Assembly: GCF_900142195.1 (NCBI RefSeq)
Contig: NZ_FRAB01000030.1
Coordinates: 23,684-87,683, forward strand
DNA from: Paraburkholderia terricola
GTDB lineage: Bacteria; Pseudomonadota; Gammaproteobacteria; Burkholderiales; Burkholderiaceae
DNA: 64,000 bases
Direction of reading: 5' to 3'
How positions within the stretch are numbered: the stretch's first letter is position 1; every line of letters begins with the position of its first letter. Position numbers and translations under genes: made by a program. Of this stretch, positions 1-8,590 are shown piece by piece. Below the pieces are notes generated by a model that saw nothing but the letters and a program-made list of their open reading frames with translations, was not told the origin of the DNA and made no database searches.

Positions 1-2
1 AC

Positions 3-281
3 TGGCTGACGGGCGGCCTGACGATCGTGATCGCGATCATCATCAACTACGTGAAGCGTTCCGACGCGGCGGGTACCCCCTACGAAGCCCATTTTGACTG
101 GCAGATCCGTTCGTTCTGGATGTGCCTGCTGGGCTATGTGATCGGAGGCTTGCTGCTGTTCGTCGTGATCGGGATTCCAGTTCTTTGGGCCGTCAGCATC
201 TGGATGTTGTACCGTATTATCAAGGGCTGGCTGTATCTGTACGATAACAAGCCGCTCCTGAATCCGCGTGCGTGGTTCTGA
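3..281 (+). CDS. Small membrane protein, DUF4870-like, 5' end outside window
   Basis: The reading frame is open from base 3, and residues before the first internal ATG (base 27) continue a hydrophobic segment, so the gene starts upstream and is truncated by the window edge. What is visible is the end of one membrane helix, a short polar loop (INYVKRSDAAGTPYEAHFDW), a long hydrophobic helix pair and a short C-terminal tail (NKPLLNPRAWF). This pattern fits small DUF4870-type membrane proteins, which have no firmly known function. It sits upstream of the HIT and tat genes. Confidence 0.75.
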   Translation, partial: WLTGGLTIVIAIIINYVKRSDAAGTPYEAHFDWQIRSFWMCLLGYVIGGLLLFVVIGIPVLWAVSIWMLYRIIKGWLYLYDNKPLLNPRAWF

Positions 282-376
282 GTTCGTCCGATCATTACCG
301 GGTCGGCTTTAGCCGCGCCGCTTGGCGTCACGTCATGTCACGCTTCGCGCTCTAGCCATACTGCGTCAGGAATACG

Positions 377-742
377 ATGAGCCACGACCCGAACTGCCTT
401 TTCTGCAAGATCGCCGCCGGCGAGATTCCGTCCACCAAAGTGCATGAAGACGACGAGTTTCTCGCCTTCCGCGACATCCGTCCGGCGGCGGAGATCCATG
501 TGCTGGTGATTCCGCGCAAGCACATCGCCACGCTGTCGAATTGCACTGAAAGCGATGTCCCGCTGCTTGGTAAAATGCTTGTTTTGGCGGCGCGTCTCGC
601 CGACCAGCTCGGCGTAGCGTATACCGGTGGCGAAACCGGTTTTCGCACGGTAATCAATACCGGTCCGGGCGGCGGGCAGGAGGTGTACCACTTGCACGCG
701 CATATTCTCGCGGGGCCGCGCCCGTGGAAACGGATGGGCTGA
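377..742 (+). CDS. Histidine triad (HIT/HinT) nucleotide-binding protein
   Basis: This 121-residue protein is the usual size for the HinT branch of the HIT superfamily, which hydrolyses adenosine 5'-phosphoramidates and other nucleotide conjugates in the cytosol. The histidine triad is intact near the C-terminus (H105-L-H107-A-H109-I-L), and the N-terminal CLFCKIAAGEIPS segment is typical of the family. An AGGA-type ribosome site stands just before the ATG. The tatABC genes follow about 250 bases downstream, a neighbour arrangement common in beta-proteobacteria. The physiological substrate cannot be told from the sequence. Confidence 0.95.
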   Translation: MSHDPNCLFCKIAAGEIPSTKVHEDDEFLAFRDIRPAAEIHVLVIPRKHIATLSNCTESDVPLLGKMLVLAARLADQLGVAYTGGETGFRTVINTGPGGGQEVYHLHAHILAGPRPWKRMG

Positions 743-991
743 GGCTTCACGACAAGGCGCGCCGCGAGTTTTGGTGGTCCACAATAGTGCGGCTGTTGTT
801 TTCGTCGCTGTTTTTTGCGCGTTGTAACGGCGCCGACGCGATCGTCCGGTCACAATGACATACCGCGTCGTGGGTTGCAGTCGCAGAGTCCGCGGTAACG
901 TATAGATGAAGCGTACGCGCTTCGGTTCACGCCGTAAGGCGCATGAGTTTCGCCGCATCGGAATGCGGTGTCGGGGTTAAGGAGAGTAGTC

Positions 992-1231
992 ATGGGTTCG
1001 TTGAGCATTTGGCATTGGTTGATCGTGTTGTTGATCGTGGCGCTCGTGTTCGGCACGAAGAAGCTGCGCAATATCGGCGCCGATCTGGGTGGCGCGGTGA
1101 AGGGCTTCAAGGAAGGTGTGAAGGAAGCGGAAACGCCGGCGGGCGACGCGCAGCAGCGCGAACTGCCGCGCAACGGCGCAGTGGACGTGGATGCGAAGGA
1201 AAAGACGCCGCACTCCGGCGATTACCGCTGA
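992..1231 (+). CDS. tatA: Sec-independent protein translocase subunit TatA
   Basis: This 79-residue protein has the TatA plan: a short N-terminal membrane helix (about residues 5-22), the FG hinge (FGTKKLRNIG), an amphipathic helix and a polar acidic tail. TatA assembles into the pore that passes folded, twin-arginine-tagged proteins across the inner membrane. The start at 992 is preferred over an in-frame ATG at 968 because an AAGGAG ribosome site lies at 979-984 and the protein then begins MGSLSIWHWL as in relatives. It is followed by tatB and tatC in the same direction. The Rieske protein encoded at 5037 is a likely Tat client in this organism. Confidence 0.95.
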   Translation: MGSLSIWHWLIVLLIVALVFGTKKLRNIGADLGGAVKGFKEGVKEAETPAGDAQQRELPRNGAVDVDAKEKTPHSGDYR

Positions 1232-1283
1232 GCCGCGGCTTGATCGCGTGGCTTAACCGCGTTATTCACGGACATTCCACTTC

Positions 1284-1805
1284 ATGCTGGACCTCGGTCT
1301 AACCAAGATGGCGCTGATCGGCGTCGTCGCGCTGGTCGTACTCGGGCCTGAGCGCCTGCCACGCGTCGCCCGCACGGCCGGCGCGTTGTTCGGCCGCGCA
1401 CAGCGGTATATCAACGACGTCAAGTCGGAGGTCACGCGCGAGATCGAACTCGACGAATTGCGTCGCATGAAGAGCGAATTTGAAACCGCCGCGACCAACG
1501 TCGAAACCTCCGTTCAAGACAATCTGCGCAAACACGAGACCGAATTGAACGACGCGTGGAACAGCGGCGCGCCGGTGTCGCCGAGCATTGCGGGCGGTGC
1601 GCTGGAAGGTGACGTAGGCGCTTCGTCGTGGCAGACCAGCACGCCGTCAGCGGCGCCCAGGCGCAAGAACTGGCGCGTCAAGCAGGCGGCCATGCCGGCC
1701 TGGTACAAGCGCGCCACCACGCGCCGCACGCGCGTGCAATCGGGGGCGGCGCGCGTGGCGCGGCATACGCCGGCCGCCATGCGTCGTCCGACGCGCTTTT
1801 TCTGA
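1284..1805 (+). CDS. tatB: Sec-independent protein translocase subunit TatB
   Basis: The 173-residue product starts with the TatB signature: one N-terminal helix followed by VLGPERLPRVAR, whose conserved Glu lies in the membrane, then a long amphipathic helix to about residue 90. With TatC it forms the receptor for twin-arginine signal peptides. The last 70 residues are Ser/Pro/Arg-rich and very basic, a variable tail that is long but not unusual for Burkholderia. It lies 52 bases after tatA and 34 bases before tatC, consistent with one operon. Confidence 0.95.
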   Translation: MLDLGLTKMALIGVVALVVLGPERLPRVARTAGALFGRAQRYINDVKSEVTREIELDELRRMKSEFETAATNVETSVQDNLRKHETELNDAWNSGAPVSPSIAGGALEGDVGASSWQTSTPSAAPRRKNWRVKQAAMPAWYKRATTRRTRVQSGAARVARHTPAAMRRPTRFF

Positions 1806-1839
1806 TGATCAGAACGACAATCTCTAACCGAGGGCCGGC

Positions 1840-2622
1840 GTGAGCGACCCCCAGCATAAACAGGACGAAGGCACTGAAGAGACCTTCATTTCCCACCTCG
1901 TTGAATTGCGCGACCGCATCATCCGCGCCGGCCTTGCCGTCATCGTGGTGTTCGTCGGGCTCGTGTATTGGGCGCCGGACATTTTCCGGCTGCTGGCGCG
2001 CCCGCTGATGATGAATCTGCCGAAGGACGGCAAGATGATCGTCACGGATGTGACCGGCTCGTTCTTCGTGCCGATGAAGGTGACCATGCTCGTCGCCTTC
2101 GTGATCGCGCTGCCGATCGTGCTGTACCAGATCTGGGCGTTCGTCGCGCCGGGGCTTTATCAGCACGAGAAGAAGCTGGTTGGTCCGCTGGTGGGCAGCA
2201 GCTACACGCTGTTCCTATGCGGCATGGCGTTCGCGTACTTCGTGGTGTTTCCGACCATCTTCCGCGTGATGGCGCACTACAACGCGCCGCTGGGCGCGGA
2301 GATGACCACCGATATCGACAATTACCTCAGCTTCGTGCTGACCATGTTCATTGCGTTCGGCGTGACGTTCGAGGTGCCGATCGTCGTGGTGCTGCTGGTT
2401 CGCATGAATGTGCTGACCATCAAGAAGCTCAAGGAGATTCGTCCGTATGTGATCGTCGGCGCGTTCGTGATTTCCGCTGTGGTGACGCCGCCGGACGTAT
2501 TCTCGCAACTGATTCTGGCGATTCCGCTGGTCATTTTGTATGAGGCCGGGATCATCGCGGCGCGGTTGATCGTCGGCAAGCAGCCGGCGCCGCCGGTGGA
2601 GGATGCAAGTCCGCCGGCTTGA
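1840..2622 (+). CDS. tatC: Sec-independent protein translocase subunit TatC
   Basis: The 260-residue polytopic protein has six predicted membrane helices and the N-terminal family motif FISHLVELRDRIIRA, followed by the conserved FVAPGLYQHEKK loop that helps bind twin-arginine signal peptides. It is the core receptor of the Tat translocase. The start codon is GTG; no stronger ATG fits, and the protein begins MSDPQHKQDEG as expected. A strong terminator follows 20 bases after the stop, closing the tatABC operon. Confidence 0.97.
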   Translation: MSDPQHKQDEGTEETFISHLVELRDRIIRAGLAVIVVFVGLVYWAPDIFRLLARPLMMNLPKDGKMIVTDVTGSFFVPMKVTMLVAFVIALPIVLYQIWAFVAPGLYQHEKKLVGPLVGSSYTLFLCGMAFAYFVVFPTIFRVMAHYNAPLGAEMTTDIDNYLSFVLTMFIAFGVTFEVPIVVVLLVRMNVLTIKKLKEIRPYVIVGAFVISAVVTPPDVFSQLILAIPLVILYEAGIIAARLIVGKQPAPPVEDASPPA

Positions 2623-2642
2623 TGCGGAGCGCGAGGCAAACC

Positions 2643-2678
2643 AAAAGGGCAATCCGTAATGGATTGCCCTTTTTGTTT
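2643..2678 (+). terminator. Rho-independent terminator after tatC
   Basis: A perfect 13-bp stem (2643-2655 with 2661-2673) around the loop GTAAT is followed by a T-rich tract. It lies just after the tatC stop and ends the tat operon. The complementary A-run on the left arm could also let it act on the minus-strand protease gene that converges from the right. Confidence 0.9.
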
Positions 2679-2829
2679 TGCAACGGGTGTCAGCGCCTGG
2701 CTGGCCGTCCCCATGCTGCCGCGGCGCTCAACGATCCTGCGGCGGCTGCTTTGGCCCCACGAGTGTCGCATTGCTTGCTGTCGTGGCGCGTGCCGCTGTG
2801 CTGGCGGCTGAAAGCGTTGGCCGTGCTTG

Positions 2830-4050
2830 TCAACCGCCGTCCTCGTCCTGCTGATCGCCGCCGCTGTCTTCCACCGGTTGCTTCGGCGGCGGGGGACGCT
2901 TGCCGATCGTCACCTCGAGATCCATCTCGCGGTTCTTGCGCACCAGATGAACCTTCGCGGCCGTACCCGGCTTGATCTGCGCGATCACGTTCAACAGGCG
3001 CGTGGTGTCGGTGATTTCCTGGCCGTTCACGCTCATCAGAATGTCGCCCGGCTTGATGCCCGCGCGGTCGGCGGGACCGTTCTTCAACACGCCCGCGACG
3101 ATCGCACCGGACTTCTGCTCCAGCCCGAACGATTCCGCGATTTCCTGCGTCACGTCCTGCGGCTCGACGCCGATCCAGCCGCGCGTGACGGTACCCGTGG
3201 TGATGATGCTCTCGAGCACGCTGCGCGCCGTCGACACCGGGATCGCAAAGCCGATGCCGAGCGAGCCGCCCGAGCGCGAATAGATGGCGGTATTGATGCC
3301 GAGCAGGTTGCCGTTCGCATCGACCAGTGCGCCACCCGAGTTGCCTGGGTTGATCGCCGCGTCGGTCTGAATGAAGTTTTCGAAGGTGTTGATGCCGAGG
3401 TGATTGCGCCCCAGCGCGCTGACGATGCCCATGGTCACCGTCTGGCCGACGCCGAACGGATTGCCGATCGCCAGCACCACGTCGCCCACGCGCGTCTGGT
3501 CCATGCGGCCCAGCGTGATGGTGGGAAGGTTGGTCATGTTGACCTTGAGCACGGCCAGATCCGTTTCGGGATCGATGCCAATCACCTTCGCATTGGTGGT
3601 GCGACCATCCGCCAGCGCGATTTCGATCTGATCGGCGCCGTCCACGACGTGCTGGTTCGTTAGAATGTAACCTTCCGAACTCACTATCACCCCCGAGCCG
3701 AGATTGGCTGCGGGCTGTTCCTGCCGCTTGCGGTTGTTCTTGTCGCCGAAGAAGTAGCGGAATAGCGGGTCTTTTGCGCGCGGGTCGGGCGGCAGTGAGC
3801 CATCCTTGCTGGAGAACACATTGACGACCGCGGGCATGGCCTTTTGCGCGGCGTCCGCGTAGGACGCCTGCGGTGGGCCGCTGCCGATGCCTGGCGCTAC
3901 TTCCCGGAGGGCGACGATCGGTTCGGCGAGCTGCTTGCCGAATTGCCCTTGACGCTGGAGCCACTGCGGTTTGAGGGTCGCAATGATGAACATTAGCGCC
4001 AACAGCACGGTCACCGCTTGGGCAAAGAACAGCCAAAAGCGTCTAAGCAT
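2830..4050 (-). CDS. Membrane-anchored trypsin-like serine protease with one PDZ domain (DegS/DegQ type)
   Basis: The 406-residue protein has one N-terminal membrane helix (about residues 5-26), a trypsin-like domain with the catalytic triad H134 (TNQHVVDG), D164 (ETDLAVLK) and S238 (NPGNSGGALV), and one C-terminal PDZ domain (about 290-385) before a Gly/Asp/Pro-rich tail. A single PDZ plus an uncleaved anchor is the DegS/AlgW layout, in which the protease senses misfolded outer-membrane proteins and cuts an anti-sigma factor. No rpoE or anti-sigma gene is nearby, so DegQ-like envelope quality control is equally possible. Its start is only 19 bases from the divergent nif3-like gene, so their promoters must overlap. 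Confidence 0.9.
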   Translation of the reverse strand: MLRRFWLFFAQAVTVLLALMFIIATLKPQWLQRQGQFGKQLAEPIVALREVAPGIGSGPPQASYADAAQKAMPAVVNVFSSKDGSLPPDPRAKDPLFRYFFGDKNNRKRQEQPAANLGSGVIVSSEGYILTNQHVVDGADQIEIALADGRTTNAKVIGIDPETDLAVLKVNMTNLPTITLGRMDQTRVGDVVLAIGNPFGVGQTVTMGIVSALGRNHLGINTFENFIQTDAAINPGNSGGALVDANGNLLGINTAIYSRSGGSLGIGFAIPVSTARSVLESIITTGTVTRGWIGVEPQDVTQEIAESFGLEQKSGAIVAGVLKNGPADRAGIKPGDILMSVNGQEITDTTRLLNVIAQIKPGTAAKVHLVRKNREMDLEVTIGKRPPPPKQPVEDSGGDQQDEDGG

Positions 4051-4069
4051 CTGAAGACTGGAGGTTTAT

Positions 4070-4816
4070 ATGGATCGGATCGAACTTGAATTGTACTTGA
4101 ACAATCTCCTTGAAACCGCGCGCTTCAAGGACTATTGCCCCAATGGTCTGCAGGTTGAAGGGCGCCGTCGGGTGAGCAAACTCGCGACCGGCGTGACGGC
4201 CTCGGCGGCCTTCCTGGAGGCCGCGCTCGAGTGGGGCGCGGACGCCGTGCTGGTCCATCACGGCTACTTCTGGCGCAACGAGGCGCCGCAAATCACCGGC
4301 CGTAAATATGCGCGTCTGAAGCTGTTGCTCGGCAACGACCTGAACCTGTTCGCCTACCACCTGCCACTCGACGACCATCCCGAGTTCGGCAACAACGCGC
4401 AGATCGGCGCGAAGATGGGCTGGATCAGCGACGCGCGCTTCGGCGAAAACGATCTCGGCTGGCTCGCCACCTTTCCGATGCCGATCACGCTTGCGCACTT
4501 CACCGCTCAGGTCGAGCAGACGCTGGGCCGCACGCCGCTCGTATTCGGCGACCCGGATCGCGAACTGCGCCGCGTGGGCTGGTGCACGGGCGCCGCGCAA
4601 GGCATGTTCGACGCGGCGATCAACGCGGGCGCCGACGTCTATCTCACCGGCGAGGTGTCTGAGTCGGTCATGCACACGTCGGCGGAAAGCGGCGTGGCGT
4701 TTCTCGCGGCCGGCCATCATGCGACCGAGCGTTTCGGCGTGCAGGCGGTGGGCAAGCATCTATCCGAATCGTTCGATATCGAACACCTCTTTATCGATAT
4801 CCCTAATCCCGTTTGA
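4070..4816 (+). CDS. Nif3-like dinuclear metal centre protein
   Basis: The 248-residue product matches the Nif3/YbgI family, toroidal hexamers with a two-metal site. Metal-ligand signatures are visible: HHGYFWRNE in the N-terminal half and GHHATERFG near the C-terminus. The length is that of the short YbgI form without the central insertion. Annotation pipelines sometimes call this family GTP cyclohydrolase I type 2, but that activity is not general and cannot be assigned here. The ATG at 4070 has a GGAGG ribosome site about 6 bases upstream. Confidence 0.92.
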   Translation: MDRIELELYLNNLLETARFKDYCPNGLQVEGRRRVSKLATGVTASAAFLEAALEWGADAVLVHHGYFWRNEAPQITGRKYARLKLLLGNDLNLFAYHLPLDDHPEFGNNAQIGAKMGWISDARFGENDLGWLATFPMPITLAHFTAQVEQTLGRTPLVFGDPDRELRRVGWCTGAAQGMFDAAINAGADVYLTGEVSESVMHTSAESGVAFLAAGHHATERFGVQAVGKHLSESFDIEHLFIDIPNPV

Positions 4817-5036
4817 ATTGAAATCGCCATTAGAGAAGAAAAAGGCTCGAATAACGGAGGGGCCGCTTAAAAGGAGGTGCGAAAAAGTTTGCGATCTGTA
4901 CGGAGAAACCCTGAGATATCAACGGCTTCGCACGGTTTTTGGCAATCGGCCCTTGTAAATGGCGACTCCATTCGCGCAAACTAGCGGCGGTAGAAGCGAC
5001 GTGAAGGAAAAATCCAACTCAGAAGTGGGGCGTGTG

Positions 5037-5657
5037 ATGCGAGACAAGGAAGATGAACGCGTCGACGGCAGCCGCCGTACCTGGCTGATAGCGACGACCG
5101 TAGCAGGTGGCATAGGAGGCGTTGCCACTGTCGTACCCTTTGTTAGTTCGTTTGCACCATCTGAAAAGGCCAAGGCAGCAGGTGCCCCGGTCGAAGTCGA
5201 TATCAGTAATCTCAAGCCCGGCGACATGATGACCGTTGCCTGGCGCGGTAAGCCGGTGTGGATCATCAACCGCACCGACAAGATGCTCGCCGACGTCAAG
5301 AAGGCCGATAACGAAGTAGCGGATCCCCACTCCAAGAATGTTTTCACCATGCCCTTGCCGGAGTACTGCAACAACGAACTCCGTTCACGGGCCGATCACC
5401 AGAGCGTATTTGTCGCCGTCGCCGTCTGCACCCATCTGGGCTGCACGCCGACGCCGCGCTTCCAGGAGGGCGCGCAGCCGAATCTTCCGGACGACTGGCC
5501 TGGCGGCTTCCTGTGCCCCTGCCACGGTTCGACCTATGACATGGCCGGCCGCGTCTTCAAGAACAAACCTGCGCCGCAGAACCTCGACATCCCGCCTTAC
5601 ATGTTCACGTCGGCCACCAGCCTCGTGATCGGCAAGGACGAGAAAGGAGAAGCGTAA
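5037..5657 (+). CDS. petA: Ubiquinol-cytochrome c reductase Rieske iron-sulfur subunit
   Basis: The protein (206 residues from the ATG at 5037) is the Rieske subunit of the bc1 complex, which moves electrons from ubiquinol to cytochrome c1. It shows a short cytoplasmic head with SRRTWL, an N-terminal hydrophobic anchor acting as an uncleaved Tat-type signal, and both cluster-binding boxes, CTHLGC and CPCHGS. The start is uncertain: in-frame GTG codons at 5034 and 5001 and an ATG at 4959 would lengthen the N-terminus. I prefer 5037 because the protein then begins MRDKEDERVD as I recall for Burkholderia relatives. Its stop overlaps the petB start by one base (TAATG). Confidence 0.93.
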   Translation: MRDKEDERVDGSRRTWLIATTVAGGIGGVATVVPFVSSFAPSEKAKAAGAPVEVDISNLKPGDMMTVAWRGKPVWIINRTDKMLADVKKADNEVADPHSKNVFTMPLPEYCNNELRSRADHQSVFVAVAVCTHLGCTPTPRFQEGAQPNLPDDWPGGFLCPCHGSTYDMAGRVFKNKPAPQNLDIPPYMFTSATSLVIGKDEKGEA

Positions 5658-7036
5658 TGGCGATCGAACACGAAGTAGAGACGACCGGGCTCACCGGCTG
5701 GATCGACCGGCGCTTTCCGATGACGTCGGCGTGGAAGAAGCACGTTTCCGAGTACTACGCGCCGAAGAATTTCAACTTCTGGTACTTCTTCGGTTCGCTC
5801 GCGCTGCTGGTGCTGGTCAATCAGATCGTCACCGGCATCTTTCTCACGATGAACTACAAGCCCGACGCGACGCTCGCGTTCGCGTCGGTCGAGTACATCA
5901 TGCGCGAGGTGCCGTGGGGCTGGCTGATCCGCTACATGCACTCCACCGGCGCGTCGATGTTCTTCGTGGTCGTGTATCTGCATATGTTCCGCGGGCTGAT
6001 GTACGGCTCGTACCGTAAGCCGCGCGAACTGGTATGGATTTTCGGCTGCGCGATCTTTCTGTGCCTGATGGCCGAAGCGTTCTTCGGCTATCTGCTGCCG
6101 TGGGGCCAGATGTCGTTCTGGGGCGCGCAGGTGATCGTGAACCTGTTCTCGGCGATTCCCTTCATCGGGCCGGATCTCTCGCTGTGGATTCGCGGCGACT
6201 ACGTCGTCTCGGACGTCACGCTGAACCGCTTTTTCGCGTTTCACGTGATCGCCATTCCGCTAGTGCTGATCGGTCTCGTGGTCGCACACATCGTGGCGCT
6301 GCATGAAGTCGGCTCGAACAACCCGGACGGCATCGAGATCAAGGCGAAGAAGGACCCCAACGGCATTCCGCTCGACGGCATTCCGTTCCACCCGTACTAC
6401 TCGGTGCATGATTTCTTCGGCGTCACGGTGTTCCTGATGATTTTCGCGGCGATCATCTTTTTCGCGCCGGAGATGGGCGGGTATTTCCTCGAAGCGAACA
6501 ACTTCATTCCCGCCAATGCGTTGCAGACGCCGCAGGAAATTGCGCCGGTGTGGTACTTCACCGCCTTCTATGCGATGCTGCGCGCCACCACCGATCCGTT
6601 CAAGATCGTGCTGATGATCGTGATTGCCCTGCTGGGCCTGCTCGCGCTGGTGCGTGCGCGCGGCAAGTGGAAGATCGGTTTGCCCGTGCTGGCGGTGCTG
6701 GTGATTCTGGCGATGGCGTTCACCGAATCGAAGTTCTGGGGTGTGGTGGTGATGGGCGGCGCGGTGATCTCGCTGTTCTTCCTGCCGTGGCTCGACCGCT
6801 CGCCGGTGAAGTCGATCCGTTACCGGCCGTTCTTTCACAAAGTGTTCTACGCGATCTTCGTGTTTGCCTTTCTGACACTGGGCTTCCTCGGCACCAAACC
6901 GCCGTCGCCGGCCGCCACGCTGATTGCGCAGGTGTGCGCGCTGATCTACTTCGCGTTTTTCCTCGGCATGCCGTTCTGGACGAGGCTTGGCACGTTCAAG
7001 CAGCCGCCCGAGCGGGTGCGGTTCAAGCCCCACTAA
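5657..7036 (+). CDS. petB: Cytochrome b subunit of the bc1 complex
   Basis: The 459-residue cytochrome b carries the two haems and the quinone sites of complex III. About eight to nine membrane helices are predicted, with the conserved N-terminal WYFFGSLALLVL segment, the GYLLPWGQMSFWGAQVI helix and the Qo-site PEW-region equivalent (TPQEIAPVWYF). Its start overlaps the petA stop and petC follows 21 bases later, so the three genes form a single operon. The C-terminal helices extend beyond the minimal bacterial protein, as is common in this family. Confidence 0.97.
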   Translation: MAIEHEVETTGLTGWIDRRFPMTSAWKKHVSEYYAPKNFNFWYFFGSLALLVLVNQIVTGIFLTMNYKPDATLAFASVEYIMREVPWGWLIRYMHSTGASMFFVVVYLHMFRGLMYGSYRKPRELVWIFGCAIFLCLMAEAFFGYLLPWGQMSFWGAQVIVNLFSAIPFIGPDLSLWIRGDYVVSDVTLNRFFAFHVIAIPLVLIGLVVAHIVALHEVGSNNPDGIEIKAKKDPNGIPLDGIPFHPYYSVHDFFGVTVFLMIFAAIIFFAPEMGGYFLEANNFIPANALQTPQEIAPVWYFTAFYAMLRATTDPFKIVLMIVIALLGLLALVRARGKWKIGLPVLAVLVILAMAFTESKFWGVVVMGGAVISLFFLPWLDRSPVKSIRYRPFFHKVFYAIFVFAFLTLGFLGTKPPSPAATLIAQVCALIYFAFFLGMPFWTRLGTFKQPPERVRFKPH

Positions 7037-7057
7037 TCGCGAGCCAGGAGAACACGA

Positions 7058-7813
7058 ATGAAGAAACTGCTTTCGACGTGCGCGCTGATCGGCGCGACGC
7101 TGCTCGCGCTCGCGGCCGCCCCGGTGCGCGCGGACGAGAATTTCCCGCTCGACCGAGCGCCTGATAACGCAGAGAATTTCGCTTCGTTGCAGCACGGCGC
7201 GCAATTGTTTGTAAACTATTGCCTGAATTGCCACAGCGCGAACCTGATGCGCTACAACCGGTTGACCGACCTCGGCATCACGCCGGCGGCCATTCAGTCG
7301 AATCTGCTGTTCACCACCGACAAGGTCGGCAACACCATGACCGTGGCGATGCGCCCCGAGGACGCGAAAGCGTGGTTCGGCGCGAGTCCGCCGGATTTGT
7401 CGGTGGAAGCGCGAGCGCGCAGCAAAGACTGGCTGTACACGTATCTACGCAGCTTTTATCGCGACGATACGCGGCCGACCGGCTGGAACAATCTGGTGTA
7501 TGAGAACGTGAGCATGCCTCACGTGCTGTGGCAGCTTCAGGGGCAGCGTACCGCGAAGTTCGGCGATGAAATCGACGAAAAAACGGGTGAGACGGTACAC
7601 AAATTTGTCGGTTTCCAGCAGGTCACTCCGGGGACGATGTCGCCGGTAGATTATGATTCTGCTGTGGCCGACCTCGTGTCTTACCTGTCATGGATGTCCG
7701 AACCGACGCAGAAAACCCGCAAACAGCTTGGCGTGTGGGTGCTTCTCTTCCTCGGCATTCTGAGCTTTTTCGCCTGGCGACTGAACGCCGCGTACTGGAA
7801 ACATATCAAATAA
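7058..7813 (+). CDS. petC: Cytochrome c1 subunit of the bc1 complex
   Basis: The 251-residue protein has a cleavable signal peptide (about 1-25, ending PVRADE), the haem c attachment motif CLNCH at about residue 57, and one C-terminal membrane anchor (VWVLLFLGILSFFAWRL). Cytochrome c1 accepts electrons from the Rieske protein on the periplasmic side and passes them to soluble cytochrome c. A conserved MPHVLW block holds the likely axial Met region. An AGGAG ribosome site precedes the ATG. It is the last gene of petABC. Confidence 0.97.
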   Translation: MKKLLSTCALIGATLLALAAAPVRADENFPLDRAPDNAENFASLQHGAQLFVNYCLNCHSANLMRYNRLTDLGITPAAIQSNLLFTTDKVGNTMTVAMRPEDAKAWFGASPPDLSVEARARSKDWLYTYLRSFYRDDTRPTGWNNLVYENVSMPHVLWQLQGQRTAKFGDEIDEKTGETVHKFVGFQQVTPGTMSPVDYDSAVADLVSYLSWMSEPTQKTRKQLGVWVLLFLGILSFFAWRLNAAYWKHIK

Positions 7814-7814
7814 T

Positions 7815-7833
7815 CACGCCGTCACCCGGCGTG
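7815..7833 (+). terminator. Hairpin after petC, without T-run
   Basis: CACGCCG (7815-7821) pairs perfectly with CGGCGTG (7827-7833) around a 5-base loop directly after the petC stop. There is no T-tract, so it is either a weak terminator or an mRNA 3'-end stabiliser between petC and sspA. Confidence 0.4.
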
Positions 7834-7908
7834 GGGCCGGCGCCAGGAAGAACCTGCTGAACGGTTTTTCCGCGCGCTGGCCCTTCAGCTTTTTGAGGAA
7901 ACGTAAAT

Positions 7909-8520
7909 ATGATGGTTCTGTATTCCGGCACAACTTGCCCGTTCTCCCAGCGTTGCCGGCTGGTGCTGTTCGAAAAGGGCATGGACTTCGAGATCCGCGA
8001 CGTCGACCTGTTTAACAAGCCGGAAGACATCGCCGTGATGAATCCGTATGGTCAGGTGCCGATTCTCGTCGAACGGGACCTGATTCTGTACGAATCGAAC
8101 ATCATCAACGAGTACATCGACGAGCGCTTCCCGCACCCGCAACTGATGCCGGCCGATCCGGTTCAGCGCGCCCGCGCCCGCCTGTTCCTGCTGAACTTCG
8201 AAAAAGAACTGTTCGTTCACGTCGGCACGCTCGAAAACGAAAAGGGCAAGGCCGCCGAGAAGAATCACGAAAAGGCGCGCCTCGCGATCCGCGATCGCCT
8301 GACGCAGCTTGCGCCGATCTTCCTGAAGAACAAGTACATGCTCGGTGAAGAGTTCTCGATGCTCGACGTCGCCATCGCGCCGCTCCTGTGGCGCCTGGAT
8401 CACTATGGTATCGAGCTGTCGAAGAACGCCGCACCGCTGATGAAGTACGCCGAACGCATTTTCAGCCGTCCGGCTTATATCGAAGCGCTGACGCCTTCCG
8501 AAAAGGTGATGCGTCGTTGA
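7909..8520 (+). CDS. sspA: Stringent starvation protein A (GST fold)
   Basis: The 203-residue protein has a glutaredoxin-like N-terminal domain (MVLYSGTTCPFSQRCRLVL) and an all-helical GST C-terminal domain. SspA binds RNA polymerase holoenzyme as a transcription co-regulator during starvation and acid stress and lacks normal glutathione transferase activity. Translation could begin at 7909 or at the next codon (ATG ATG); an AGGAAA ribosome site is upstream. It is followed 70 bases later by sspB, and both lie downstream of petABC, an order shared by many beta- and gamma-proteobacteria. Confidence 0.95.
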   Translation: MMVLYSGTTCPFSQRCRLVLFEKGMDFEIRDVDLFNKPEDIAVMNPYGQVPILVERDLILYESNIINEYIDERFPHPQLMPADPVQRARARLFLLNFEKELFVHVGTLENEKGKAAEKNHEKARLAIRDRLTQLAPIFLKNKYMLGEEFSMLDVAIAPLLWRLDHYGIELSKNAAPLMKYAERIFSRPAYIEALTPSEKVMRR

Positions 8521-8590
8521 GTGTGGCTTTGGGGCAAGGGCGCCGCACGGTCGAGAGGATGCGGGCCCGTGCCTGGTCAGAGGACTGTTG

